A stretch of DNA of 11,283 nt from Bacteroidales bacterium (GTDB lineage: Bacteria; Bacteroidota; Bacteroidia; Bacteroidales; JAOZVK01): assembly GCA_029938185.1 (NCBI GenBank), contig JAOZVK010000089.1, positions 2,782 through 14,064 of the forward strand. The letters run 5' to 3'. Shown piece by piece: positions 1-4,890 of the stretch. The translations under genes were made by a program, and so were the position numbers. The notes below the pieces were generated by a model. It was not told where the DNA came from, ran no database searches, and was given only the letters and a program-made list of their open reading frames with translations. Position 1 is the stretch's first letter; every line of letters begins with the position of its first letter.

Positions 1-37
1 GTTTCAATCCTTTTTATAATGGAATTTGGTTTATAAT
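1..37 (-). CRISPR. Terminal CRISPR repeat, leader-proximal copy of an array lying to the left of the window
   Basis: The plus strand begins GTTTCAATCC, so on the minus strand this segment ends in GGATTGAAAC. ATTGAAAC is the usual 3' end (crRNA 5' handle) of type I-B repeats cut by Cas6. The rest of the segment is AT-rich with only a 3-bp TCC/GGA stem. No second copy follows to the right within a spacer length, so this is the end of an array. The handle orientation makes the minus strand the transcribed strand: the array would continue left of base 1, with its leader to the right. Only one copy is visible, so the inner boundary (about 36-40 nt) is a guess and the call rests on the handle and on the adjoining cas genes. 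Confidence 0.65.
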
Positions 38-161
38 CCGTACACTCACACATTTTGTTTATTCTCTGATTATTAAGTTGATTTACATAAACTTGTTTTT
101 TATATTTCAGCACGTCAAAGAATATATTTTTATATGCTTTATCACTATTTTCCGAAAACAT
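1..161 (-). other. Short open frame running through the leader into the repeat; doubtful CDS, open at the left edge
   Basis: An ATG at 161-159 opens a minus-strand frame of 53 codons with no stop before base 1. It starts MFSENSDKAY, contains a CEC motif at about residues 38-40, and its last dozen codons are the putative CRISPR repeat. I do not recognise the product. A frame this long is somewhat unusual in such AT-rich DNA, where stops are frequent. The good promoter at 307-338 lies upstream in the same direction. It could be a real small gene cut by the edge, a degraded gene end captured beside the array, or chance. I place it below a CDS call because part of it is repeat. Confidence 0.25.
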
Positions 162-306
162 AACTATTTATTATTAAACATTTTATAATACTAAATTACA
201 ATATTAAATATAAATCTTTAGATGGTAAAATTCTACTTACCATTCGACACAATTTATTTAAACCTGACTATATACAAGCTTATTTTATATATAATCAATT
301 GAAAAT
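38..306 (-). other. CRISPR leader region
   Basis: This very AT-rich, apparently gene-poor stretch lies between cas4 and the terminal repeat, on the side from which the repeat handle says the array is transcribed. A promoter at its right end fires toward the repeat. It also holds a perfect 7-bp palindrome (222-243) and the doubtful open frame at 1-161. Leaders of this kind carry the array promoter and the signals that make Cas1-Cas2 insert new spacers at the first repeat. The leader identity is inferred from position and orientation; no conserved leader motif could be recognised. Confidence 0.5.
222..243. promoter_or_regulatory. Perfect palindrome in the leader (operator or RNA hairpin candidate)
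   Basis: ATGGTAA at 222-228 is matched exactly by its reverse complement TTACCAT at 237-243, with an 8-nt centre. It lies about 60-80 nt downstream of the predicted start site of the leader promoter. It could therefore act as a hairpin in the leader RNA or as a dimeric protein-binding site. No T-run follows on the minus strand, so it is unlikely to be an intrinsic terminator. Confidence 0.4.
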
Positions 307-338
307 CAAATATAGTAATATATTTTGTCATACACAAA
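307..338 (-). promoter_or_regulatory. Bacteroidota-type promoter firing toward the CRISPR array
   Basis: Read on the minus strand, TTTG (338-335) is followed after 20 nt by TATATTTG (314-307), an exact match to the published Bacteroidota pattern of TTTG near -33 and TAnnTTTG near -7. Transcription would start near 300 and run left through the leader into the repeat. The site sits just beyond the cas4 stop codon. It most simply serves as the array promoter, giving the pre-crRNA its own transcription independent of the cas genes. It is the best such match I found in the window. Confidence 0.6.
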
Positions 339-356
339 CAAATAATAATATTGTGT

Positions 357-929
357 TTACTTAATACAAATATTTCGATAGGTGCAAGATAAACATCTTT
401 TTTTGTATTTTGTTGCTTTTGGATAATAGTTGTTTATTATTATTTGTAACACTCTTTTTATTACAGACTTTACTTGTAATTTATTTTCTTCGTTAATTTC
501 TATTTCTATTAATTTATTTTTACTTCTTGTATATACCAAAAAACCTTTTTCGACTTTCTTATCATAGTTTTGTTCAATCAAAACCGCATAACAATACAAT
601 TGAGTTCTATATGTATCATAAACTCTATCTTTATATACTGCAAATTTGAAATCTAAGGGCGACATTGTGCCATTTTTCAATTCCAAAACTTCGTCAATTT
701 CGCCTCGCAAAAACGAATTTGTTATATATTGATTGTTATGTTTATCAACTACACCAATCTTTTTTCGCAAATAATCAATATTTTGTCTTGCTTTTTGTTC
801 ATGTATTTCTCTGCCCTTACGTACTTTCATATATTTTTCTTCATATTGCGGTATTGCTACCACATACTCAAAATATGTAAATCTTGGACAATAAAGATAC
901 TGAATAATATGTGATGGTGTTATTGTCAT
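357..929 (-). CDS. cas4: CRISPR-associated exonuclease Cas4
   Basis: Cas4 is an iron-sulfur nuclease of the RecB/PD-(D/E)XK fold. It trims prespacer ends and helps Cas1-Cas2 choose PAM-flanked spacers in the right orientation. Counting from the ATG at 929-927 (190 residues), a CPR motif gives Cys14, GREIHE gives His43, RGEID gives Asp79 and DFK gives Asp93 and Lys95. Gln110 and Tyr114 form the QxxxY motif. Cys179, Cys182 and Cys188 complete the four-cysteine cluster. All expected catalytic and cluster residues are present. The frame extends to a TTG at 941-939, but the ATG four codons later is the more natural start. cas4 stands last, 127 nt after cas2 and beyond a terminator, where I-B loci usually place it before cas1. 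It therefore probably relies on read-through or its own promoter. Confidence 0.95.
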   Translation of the reverse strand: MTITPSHIIQYLYCPRFTYFEYVVAIPQYEEKYMKVRKGREIHEQKARQNIDYLRKKIGVVDKHNNQYITNSFLRGEIDEVLELKNGTMSPLDFKFAVYKDRVYDTYRTQLYCYAVLIEQNYDKKVEKGFLVYTRSKNKLIEIEINEENKLQVKSVIKRVLQIIINNYYPKATKYKKRCLSCTYRNICIK

Positions 930-950
930 TTCCCAAATCAATTAAGTATT

Positions 951-1058
951 AATAAGTAGTCTAACAAAAGTTTTTATTTATTTTGCACAAAGCTTATTTT
1001 CTGAACTACACCTAATTACACATCATGCGTAAGCGTCATTAAAAAGGTCGAAGACCTT
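951..1058 (-). repeat. Left copy (A) of the inverted repeat flanking cas1-cas2
   Basis: Read on the minus strand from 1058, this segment begins AAGGTCTTCGACCT. It then carries TTACGCAT (1032-1025), TCAGAAA (1004-998), AAAAACTTTTGT (975-964) and TACTTATT (958-951). The same five blocks occur in the same order, with starts within 1 nt of the same offsets, in the plus-strand copy at 2423-2529. The sequence between blocks has diverged. This copy fills the gap between cas2 and cas4 and supplies the terminator hairpin overlapping the cas2 stop. No target-site duplication is visible outside it. Confidence 0.75.
1041..1058 (-). terminator. Intrinsic terminator overlapping the cas2 stop codon
   Basis: On the minus strand AAGGTC (1058-1053), a TTC loop and GACCTT (1049-1044) form a 6-bp hairpin that runs into a T-run (1045-1041). 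The stop codon of cas2 (1059-1057) lies partly inside the stem. The stem is short, so termination may be partial. It would nevertheless separate cas4 from the upstream operon. Confidence 0.6.
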
Positions 1059-1347
1059 AAAAAAATAGAGCCTGAATTTTGTCTGTTACCAATTTTTTAT
1101 CAAAAGCCTGACCAAGTAGTGCACATTGCTGTAACTCCGATTTATTCATCGGAAAAATATAAACCGAATCAGTTTCTGGATTCATAAGCTCTTCTATTTC
1201 AAGTTGAAGCGAATCTCGTTCATTGGCATTTAGTGTGCCAAGAAAAACCGAATATTGAACTCTGTACAATCCTGATTGTTTGCAATGTTTAGCAATTTTT
1301 GTTCTTGCTTTGTCTTCACTAATATCATAAAGTACCCATACTATCAT
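1057..1347 (-). CDS. cas2: CRISPR-associated protein Cas2
   Basis: Cas2 forms a homodimer that bridges two Cas1 dimers in the integrase that inserts new spacers at the leader end of the array. The 96-residue product has the normal family length and a ferredoxin-like fold pattern: a first strand VWVLYD with the conserved Asp8, then a helix rich in Lys and Arg, then the YRVQYSVFLG strand typical of Cas2. The start ATG (1347-1345) overlaps the TGA of cas1 by 4 nt, which indicates coupled translation and equal supply of the two subunits. The stop codon is buried in a terminator hairpin. Nothing appears missing. Confidence 0.97.
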   Translation of the reverse strand: MIVWVLYDISEDKARTKIAKHCKQSGLYRVQYSVFLGTLNANERDSLQLEIEELMNPETDSVYIFPMNKSELQQCALLGQAFDKKLVTDKIQALFF

Positions 1348-2387
1348 AATTCAAAAATTTTATCAATATCATCAACACTATTCTTATTTGTTTTATTATT
1401 TTCGATAAGCGAATTTGCATACCTGTGAGCATCAGCTTGTATAGTATTGCTACGGGTCTGATTTCTACCTCTGTATCTTATTGTATCAATATCAAAAAAA
1501 TTATTAAAACTATTTATTAACAATTCTTTACCCGATTTATTCAAACTAATACCATTTGTAATTTTATCGGTATGCGATATATTTACTTTTTTTGCCGAAA
1601 ATAGTTTAAACACAGTCTCAATAGCATAAATTCTATATGGTTCAATAAAATCAAAAACAAAACTGAGTTGATTATAATCATCTCTGTGCAAATATCCTAA
1701 ATAAGGGTCAAGTCCGGCAATTATTAGAGCTTTTTCTATTTTGCTGTATAATATTCCAAAAGCATAATTCAAAAAAACATTAAAAGCATCTTTTGCAGGT
1801 CGCGAACTTCTTCCATTAAATTTATACTGTTTTGGCAAAACATAACTCAATGTTTCAAAAAACAACCTACCCGATGTTCCCTCCAAACCTCTTATAGTAT
1901 CGGCAACATCTTTTGTTTGTTTGGCTTCGAGTTGCGATATAGAAACATTAAGAGCTTGCATTTGTTCAATCTTTTTGTTAAGATAATCAGTATGCTGTTT
2001 TCTATGTTTCTTTAAATTTTTTATAAAATTAATTTCATTATCAATTTTTGTTGTAATCCATTCTTTTATAGCTTTCAAACCTTTTTCGTTTATACTTGCT
2101 TTCAATTGTTCTTTTCGTATAAGACTTGTACTGCCAAGCTTGCTATGCCATACTCTGCCTATTGGACTACCATCGCGTTCAACAAAAAGTATATCTATAT
2201 TATTAGTAACAGCCAATTTAACAGCAGCCGAACTAAGAGCAGTTCCCTGCCCCAGTACAATTGTTTTTACCTTATTTGCCGAAAAATGATGTTTGTCCCA
2301 CGTCTTATCTTCTTTCTTAATACGTATTTCAAACATCTGGTCTTTCACATGAACATAAGTTCCGTATGTGTTTATGTATAGTTGCAT
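1344..2387 (-). CDS. cas1: CRISPR-associated endonuclease/integrase Cas1, type I-B
   Basis: Cas1 is the metal-dependent integrase that catalyses spacer insertion in complex with Cas2. The product has 347 residues, a usual length. The N-terminal beta domain (about residues 1-80) ends in GRVWHSKLG. The C-terminal helical domain carries the catalytic set: Glu169 in RGLEG, His234 in GYLHRD and Glu249 in FDFIEPYR, with Asp246 nearby. The helix region NVFLNYAFGILYSKIE is typical of I-B Cas1. The start is the ATG at 2387-2385, directly preceded by a long A-run on the coding strand instead of a Shine-Dalgarno sequence. It is separated from cas6b by 137 nt and overlaps cas2 by 4 nt. It lies inside the pair of inverted repeats. 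Confidence 0.98.
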   Translation of the reverse strand: MQLYINTYGTYVHVKDQMFEIRIKKEDKTWDKHHFSANKVKTIVLGQGTALSSAAVKLAVTNNIDILFVERDGSPIGRVWHSKLGSTSLIRKEQLKASINEKGLKAIKEWITTKIDNEINFIKNLKKHRKQHTDYLNKKIEQMQALNVSISQLEAKQTKDVADTIRGLEGTSGRLFFETLSYVLPKQYKFNGRSSRPAKDAFNVFLNYAFGILYSKIEKALIIAGLDPYLGYLHRDDYNQLSFVFDFIEPYRIYAIETVFKLFSAKKVNISHTDKITNGISLNKSGKELLINSFNNFFDIDTIRYRGRNQTRSNTIQADAHRYANSLIENNKTNKNSVDDIDKIFEL

Positions 2388-2398
2388 TTTTTTTTTTT
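2387..2398. repeat. Homopolymer run of 12 T (A on the coding strand) at the cas1 start
   Basis: Twelve consecutive T bases on the plus strand abut the cas1 ATG; the innermost one is the A of the start codon. On the coding strand this places 11 A bases at the position of the ribosome-binding region. Runs of this length are prone to slippage. A length change would alter the spacing of the 5' region but not the reading frame. Confidence 0.8.
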
Positions 2399-2400
2399 GA

Positions 2401-2423
2401 TACTTGATATTTAATACTTGATA
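2401..2423. repeat. Two 9-bp direct repeats upstream of cas1
   Basis: TACTTGATA occurs at 2401-2409 and again at 2415-2423, 14 bp apart start to start, joined by TTTAA. The pair lies between the A/T run at the cas1 start and the palindrome of the right inverted-repeat copy. The spacing is not far from a helical turn, so an operator for a regulator of cas1-cas2 is possible. AT-rich simple sequence is an equally fair explanation. Confidence 0.4.
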
Positions 2424-2529
2424 AGGTCTTCGACCTATTTTATAGTTGTTTACGCATTAGTATAAAAACAACTTTATCAGAAATTTATGAATAAGTAAAT
2501 GTTAAAAAACTTTTGTAACAGTACTTATT
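2423..2529 (+). repeat. Right copy (B) of the inverted repeat flanking cas1-cas2
   Basis: Read on the plus strand, the blocks are AAGGTCTTCGACCT (2423-2436), TTACGCAT (2450-2457), TCAGAAA (2477-2483), AAAAACTTTTGT (2505-2516) and TACTTATT (2522-2529). They mirror the copy at 951-1058 with nearly identical spacing. The copy fills the gap between cas1 and cas6b and its outer end covers the cas6b stop codon. Its hairpin is followed by TATTTTAT on the plus strand, so in this orientation it could weakly terminate antisense transcripts but not the cas operon. Confidence 0.75.
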
Positions 2530-3181
2530 TCATAATTGTTCCGAATCCTCTTGACACTGATTTTCCTATTCCTACCAAATCGGGTAACACAGCATTTGTA
2601 ACAAAGTTGCCGTTGAAAGCGAGCATATTTTTATTTTTAAATTTTGTTGATTTTTCTTGCAATTGTGCAGTTACCATAATTCGTTCTTTTGCTCTGAAAC
2701 CTATTCCTTTATAGAAACTTAGAATATTATTTTGAAGTTGTTTATTAAGAAAATCTTTCTTTTCTGATTGCGAGCTTATTAATAAATATTTTTTATGATT
2801 TTTTTGGTTTAGTCCCATCCATAGATTTTTAAATCTGTATTCGTTTAGTTTTGCAAAATCACCAATTTCTGTAATTTGTCTTTGTATATGTTTTGAATAT
2901 ACCGAATAGTTAATTCCTTTAATATTCAATTTCGTTATCTTAAAAAATAAGTCAGTCAATAGTTTGCCGCCATCTTCAATTCCTACAAGAAACGGTACTT
3001 TATCAATCACTTTATACTGTACAAGCGGATATTTATATTTTGAAGTACCGTCTGTATAATGATTGTGTAGCAATTCTGACTGTTCTTTAAATAAGTCACC
3101 GAAATAGCCTCGCAATTTATGAGCATCACGAGTTTGCAATTTTATTTCTGGAAATTTTATGATTGTGGTTTGCAGTTGCAT
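2525..3181 (-). CDS. cas6: CRISPR-associated endoribonuclease Cas6 (Cas6b type)
   Basis: Cas6 cuts the pre-crRNA within each repeat, leaving the 8-nt ATTGAAAC handle seen in the repeat at the left edge. The 218-residue product matches the two-part Cas6b family. The N-terminal part has LRGYFGDLFK and a HNH-like cluster (His39, His41) followed by YPLVQYKVI. The C-terminal part has a YRFKNLWMGLN segment near residue 115 and the glycine-rich loop GIGKSVSRGFG (residues 204-214) that closes Cas6 proteins and binds RNA. His39 or His41 is a plausible catalytic residue. The ATG at 3181-3179 is used. The gene follows the AlbA regulator by 45 nt, an unusual place since cas6 often leads I-B operons. Its last codons overlap the right inverted repeat. 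Confidence 0.9.
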   Translation of the reverse strand: MQLQTTIIKFPEIKLQTRDAHKLRGYFGDLFKEQSELLHNHYTDGTSKYKYPLVQYKVIDKVPFLVGIEDGGKLLTDLFFKITKLNIKGINYSVYSKHIQRQITEIGDFAKLNEYRFKNLWMGLNQKNHKKYLLISSQSEKKDFLNKQLQNNILSFYKGIGFRAKERIMVTAQLQEKSTKFKNKNMLAFNGNFVTNAVLPDLVGIGKSVSRGFGTIMK

Positions 3182-3226
3182 GGTTTTTATATTTTAGATT
3201 GATTATTTTTTATTGGTTTTTAAATT

Positions 3227-4885
3227 TTATTTAATAATTTTCCAATAACCCGATTTTTTTGAGCCAACATGTTTTAATATTCCGTTTTGTTTTAATTTTT
3301 GGATTTTACGTTCAACTGTTCTTGATGATTTTTTTATTGTTTTAGCAATCTCGCTAACTGTTGTCTCTGGATTTTGTTTGATAATTTTCAAAATTTCTCC
3401 CGACACTTCTTCCGACATTTCTCCCGACATTTCTTCCGACATTTCTTCCGACACTTCTTCCGACACTTCTTCCGACATTTCTTCCGACATTTCTTCCGAC
3501 ATTTCTCCCGACATTTCTTTCGACCAATACCCTGATTTTGTTGAACCAATATATTCTAATATTCCCTTTTGTTTTAGTTTTTGGATTTTACGTTCTACTG
3601 TTCTTGATGATTTCTTGATTATTCTCGCAATTTCTCTAATTGTTATTTTTGGGTTCTGTTTGATAATTGTTAATATTTCTTCCGACATTTCTTCTGACAC
3701 TTCTTCCGACATTTCTTCCGACATAGGAGTTTTTGTTATTTGAACTGTTGTTGTAAACATATCATTATCGGAAAACTCAACCTTGCTGTTTTTTGAATAA
3801 TGAGGCAAATATTTTGTGACGTTTCGAATACCTGAACCGACTTCTTCAACTCTACCCATTTGCAGCATTAATTTGCTGATGGTTGGATTTTTAGAAAACG
3901 GAGTAAATGATTCAGGGTCAATAATACCTTTATTCCTTGGTATATTGGGGTTTGAAAAAACGATTTTGTTTTTATAAATTACTATAGTGGCAGGACGACC
4001 ATCCAAATATTCACGATGTGCGATAATATTAGATACTAACTCACGAAAAATTTTATCTCTTAGACTTATTCGTGTTGTATCTTCCAAATAAAACGGTTCG
4101 TCTAAGTGCTTTGCTGTAAAGCTCATCAACATATCATAAGCTTCTATAAGATTTGTACGAATAATAAGCCTGTCATCGTAACGGTCGAGATTAAATTTTC
4201 GTACAAGAGCATCAATTTTATAAGCAGGAGCCACATTTTGTATTGTTTCGTCAGTTCCAAACATTAAAATAGAAGCAAGCGTTAATCCCTCATTACCGTA
4301 TTCTGATTTACGGATAAATCCAGCACGATACAAAAATGTTTCAAATGAAAGTTCTAACCAAGTGTGTTCGGGATAATTTATTGAAATAAGGCGTTTTACT
4401 CGTTCAAATAGATCTAATCGTAAATCGTTAATTGAAAATTGAGAATATACACGTTGTTCTGAAAAATAACTAACTTTACGATTCACTATTGCAGCAATTT
4501 TTTCAGGTTGTGAAATTCGGTAATCTCCGTCTTCGTTACGGATATATATTTTGCTTGCTGTTTTGTGAACTAATGAACTTTCGGGAACATCAATTACAAG
4601 GATTGTCTTGTTATTAATCTGAATTTCATTTGTAAAGAGCATAAATACTGGCTCAATTTTTTCTCTGTTGTTAGAAAGATTTGCCACATCGGTTTTTAGT
4701 TTTACAATAGAATTTTTATCAACACCTAAAATTTCGCCAGTATCATTTACACCAAGGTAAATTTTACCGCCTTCGGTATTCAAAAATGCACAAACAGTTT
4801 CAAATAAAGATTTCGGCAATGTGTATTTAGCTTCTTTAAATTCTGTTTTTAGACCTTCGCCAGCTGATATTATTTTTTCATGCAT
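3227..4885 (-). CDS. AlbA_2 (Schlafen-like) DNA-binding, HATPase-domain regulator with duplicated winged-helix module
   Basis: This is a putative transcription regulator of the COG2865-type family, in which an AlbA_2 domain is joined to a divergent HATPase_c domain. The AlbA_2 domain spans about residues 8-130, with LKTEFKEAK and EGGKIYLGVND. The ATPase-like domain spans about 275-385, with an N-box-like ELVSNIIAH and a glycine motif EEVGSGI. The tail is unusual: four MSEE-type tetrapeptides (388-403), a winged helix (404-454), ten more tetrapeptides (458-497) and a second, near-identical winged helix (498-552). Both helices contain SSRTVERKIQKLK followed by a GYW end. The ATG at 4885 lies 5 nt after cas3 and the stop lies 45 nt before cas6b, so it is cotranscribed with the cas genes. 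Control of the locus is inferred from position only. An abortive or defence role is an alternative. Confidence 0.88.
   Translation of the reverse strand: MHEKIISAGEGLKTEFKEAKYTLPKSLFETVCAFLNTEGGKIYLGVNDTGEILGVDKNSIVKLKTDVANLSNNREKIEPVFMLFTNEIQINNKTILVIDVPESSLVHKTASKIYIRNEDGDYRISQPEKIAAIVNRKVSYFSEQRVYSQFSINDLRLDLFERVKRLISINYPEHTWLELSFETFLYRAGFIRKSEYGNEGLTLASILMFGTDETIQNVAPAYKIDALVRKFNLDRYDDRLIIRTNLIEAYDMLMSFTAKHLDEPFYLEDTTRISLRDKIFRELVSNIIAHREYLDGRPATIVIYKNKIVFSNPNIPRNKGIIDPESFTPFSKNPTISKLMLQMGRVEEVGSGIRNVTKYLPHYSKNSKVEFSDNDMFTTTVQITKTPMSEEMSEEVSEEMSEEILTIIKQNPKITIREIARIIKKSSRTVERKIQKLKQKGILEYIGSTKSGYWSKEMSGEMSEEMSEEMSEEVSEEVSEEMSEEMSGEMSEEVSGEILKIIKQNPETTVSEIAKTIKKSSRTVERKIQKLKQNGILKHVGSKKSGYWKIIK
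3231..3394 (-). repeat. Second copy of the duplicated winged-helix segment
   Basis: This DNA encodes residues 498-551 of the AlbA regulator and closely matches 3525-3676. Long stretches are nearly identical, for example the TTTTTGGATTTTACGTTC block and the CTGTTCTTGATGATTT block. The level of DNA identity, not just protein identity, points to a fairly recent tandem duplication of the helix plus its repeat linker. Confidence 0.8.
3395..3525 (-). repeat. 12-bp tandem array, ten full units plus a partial one
   Basis: The unit is TTCTTCCGACAT on the plus strand, with C/T changes giving Met or Val and Glu or Gly. Ten full units run from 3395 to 3514, followed by a partial unit ending near 3525. 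They encode the tetrapeptides MSEE, VSEE, MSGE and VSGE. Because the unit is a multiple of three, gain or loss of units keeps the frame and changes only linker length. Confidence 0.9.
3525..3676 (-). repeat. First copy of the duplicated winged-helix segment
   Basis: This DNA encodes roughly residues 404-454 of the AlbA regulator and is the partner of 3231-3394. Most differences are single substitutions; the protein changes are conservative apart from a few residues in the first helix and near the wing. Confidence 0.8.
3677..3724 (-). repeat. 12-bp tandem array, four units
   Basis: Four units of the same TTCTTCCGACAT-type repeat as at 3395-3525 encode MSEE, MSEE, VSEE and MSEE. They join the ATPase-like domain to the first winged helix. 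Linkers built of short repeats before a C-terminal helix are familiar in this regulator family. Confidence 0.9.
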
Positions 4886-4890
4886 AATTT

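Noticed and set aside
332..356. Hairpin ACACAA/TTGTGT after cas4 as a terminator
   Set aside because: The stem is A/T-rich with a 13-nt loop and no T-run follows on the minus strand. It also overlaps the better-supported promoter.
927..941. TTG start for cas4, four codons upstream of the ATG
   Set aside because: The ATG at 929-927 lies close to the first conserved residues and keeps a normal length; nothing supports the TTG.
2423..2437. Terminator for cas6b at the AAGGTCTTCGACCT hairpin
   Set aside because: On the minus strand the stem is followed by ATCAAG with no T-run. The T-rich side faces the plus strand.
951..2529. Intact insertion sequence or casposon around cas1-cas2
   Set aside because: There is no transposase or polymerase gene and no target duplication, and Cas1 and Cas2 are ordinary I-B forms. 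Only the flanking inverted repeats hint at mobility.
3378..3743. 121-codon plus-strand open frame rich in Ser, Asp and Ile
   Set aside because: It is the antisense reading of the 12-bp repeat arrays and winged-helix DNA in the regulator; the repeats keep several frames open. No family resemblance.
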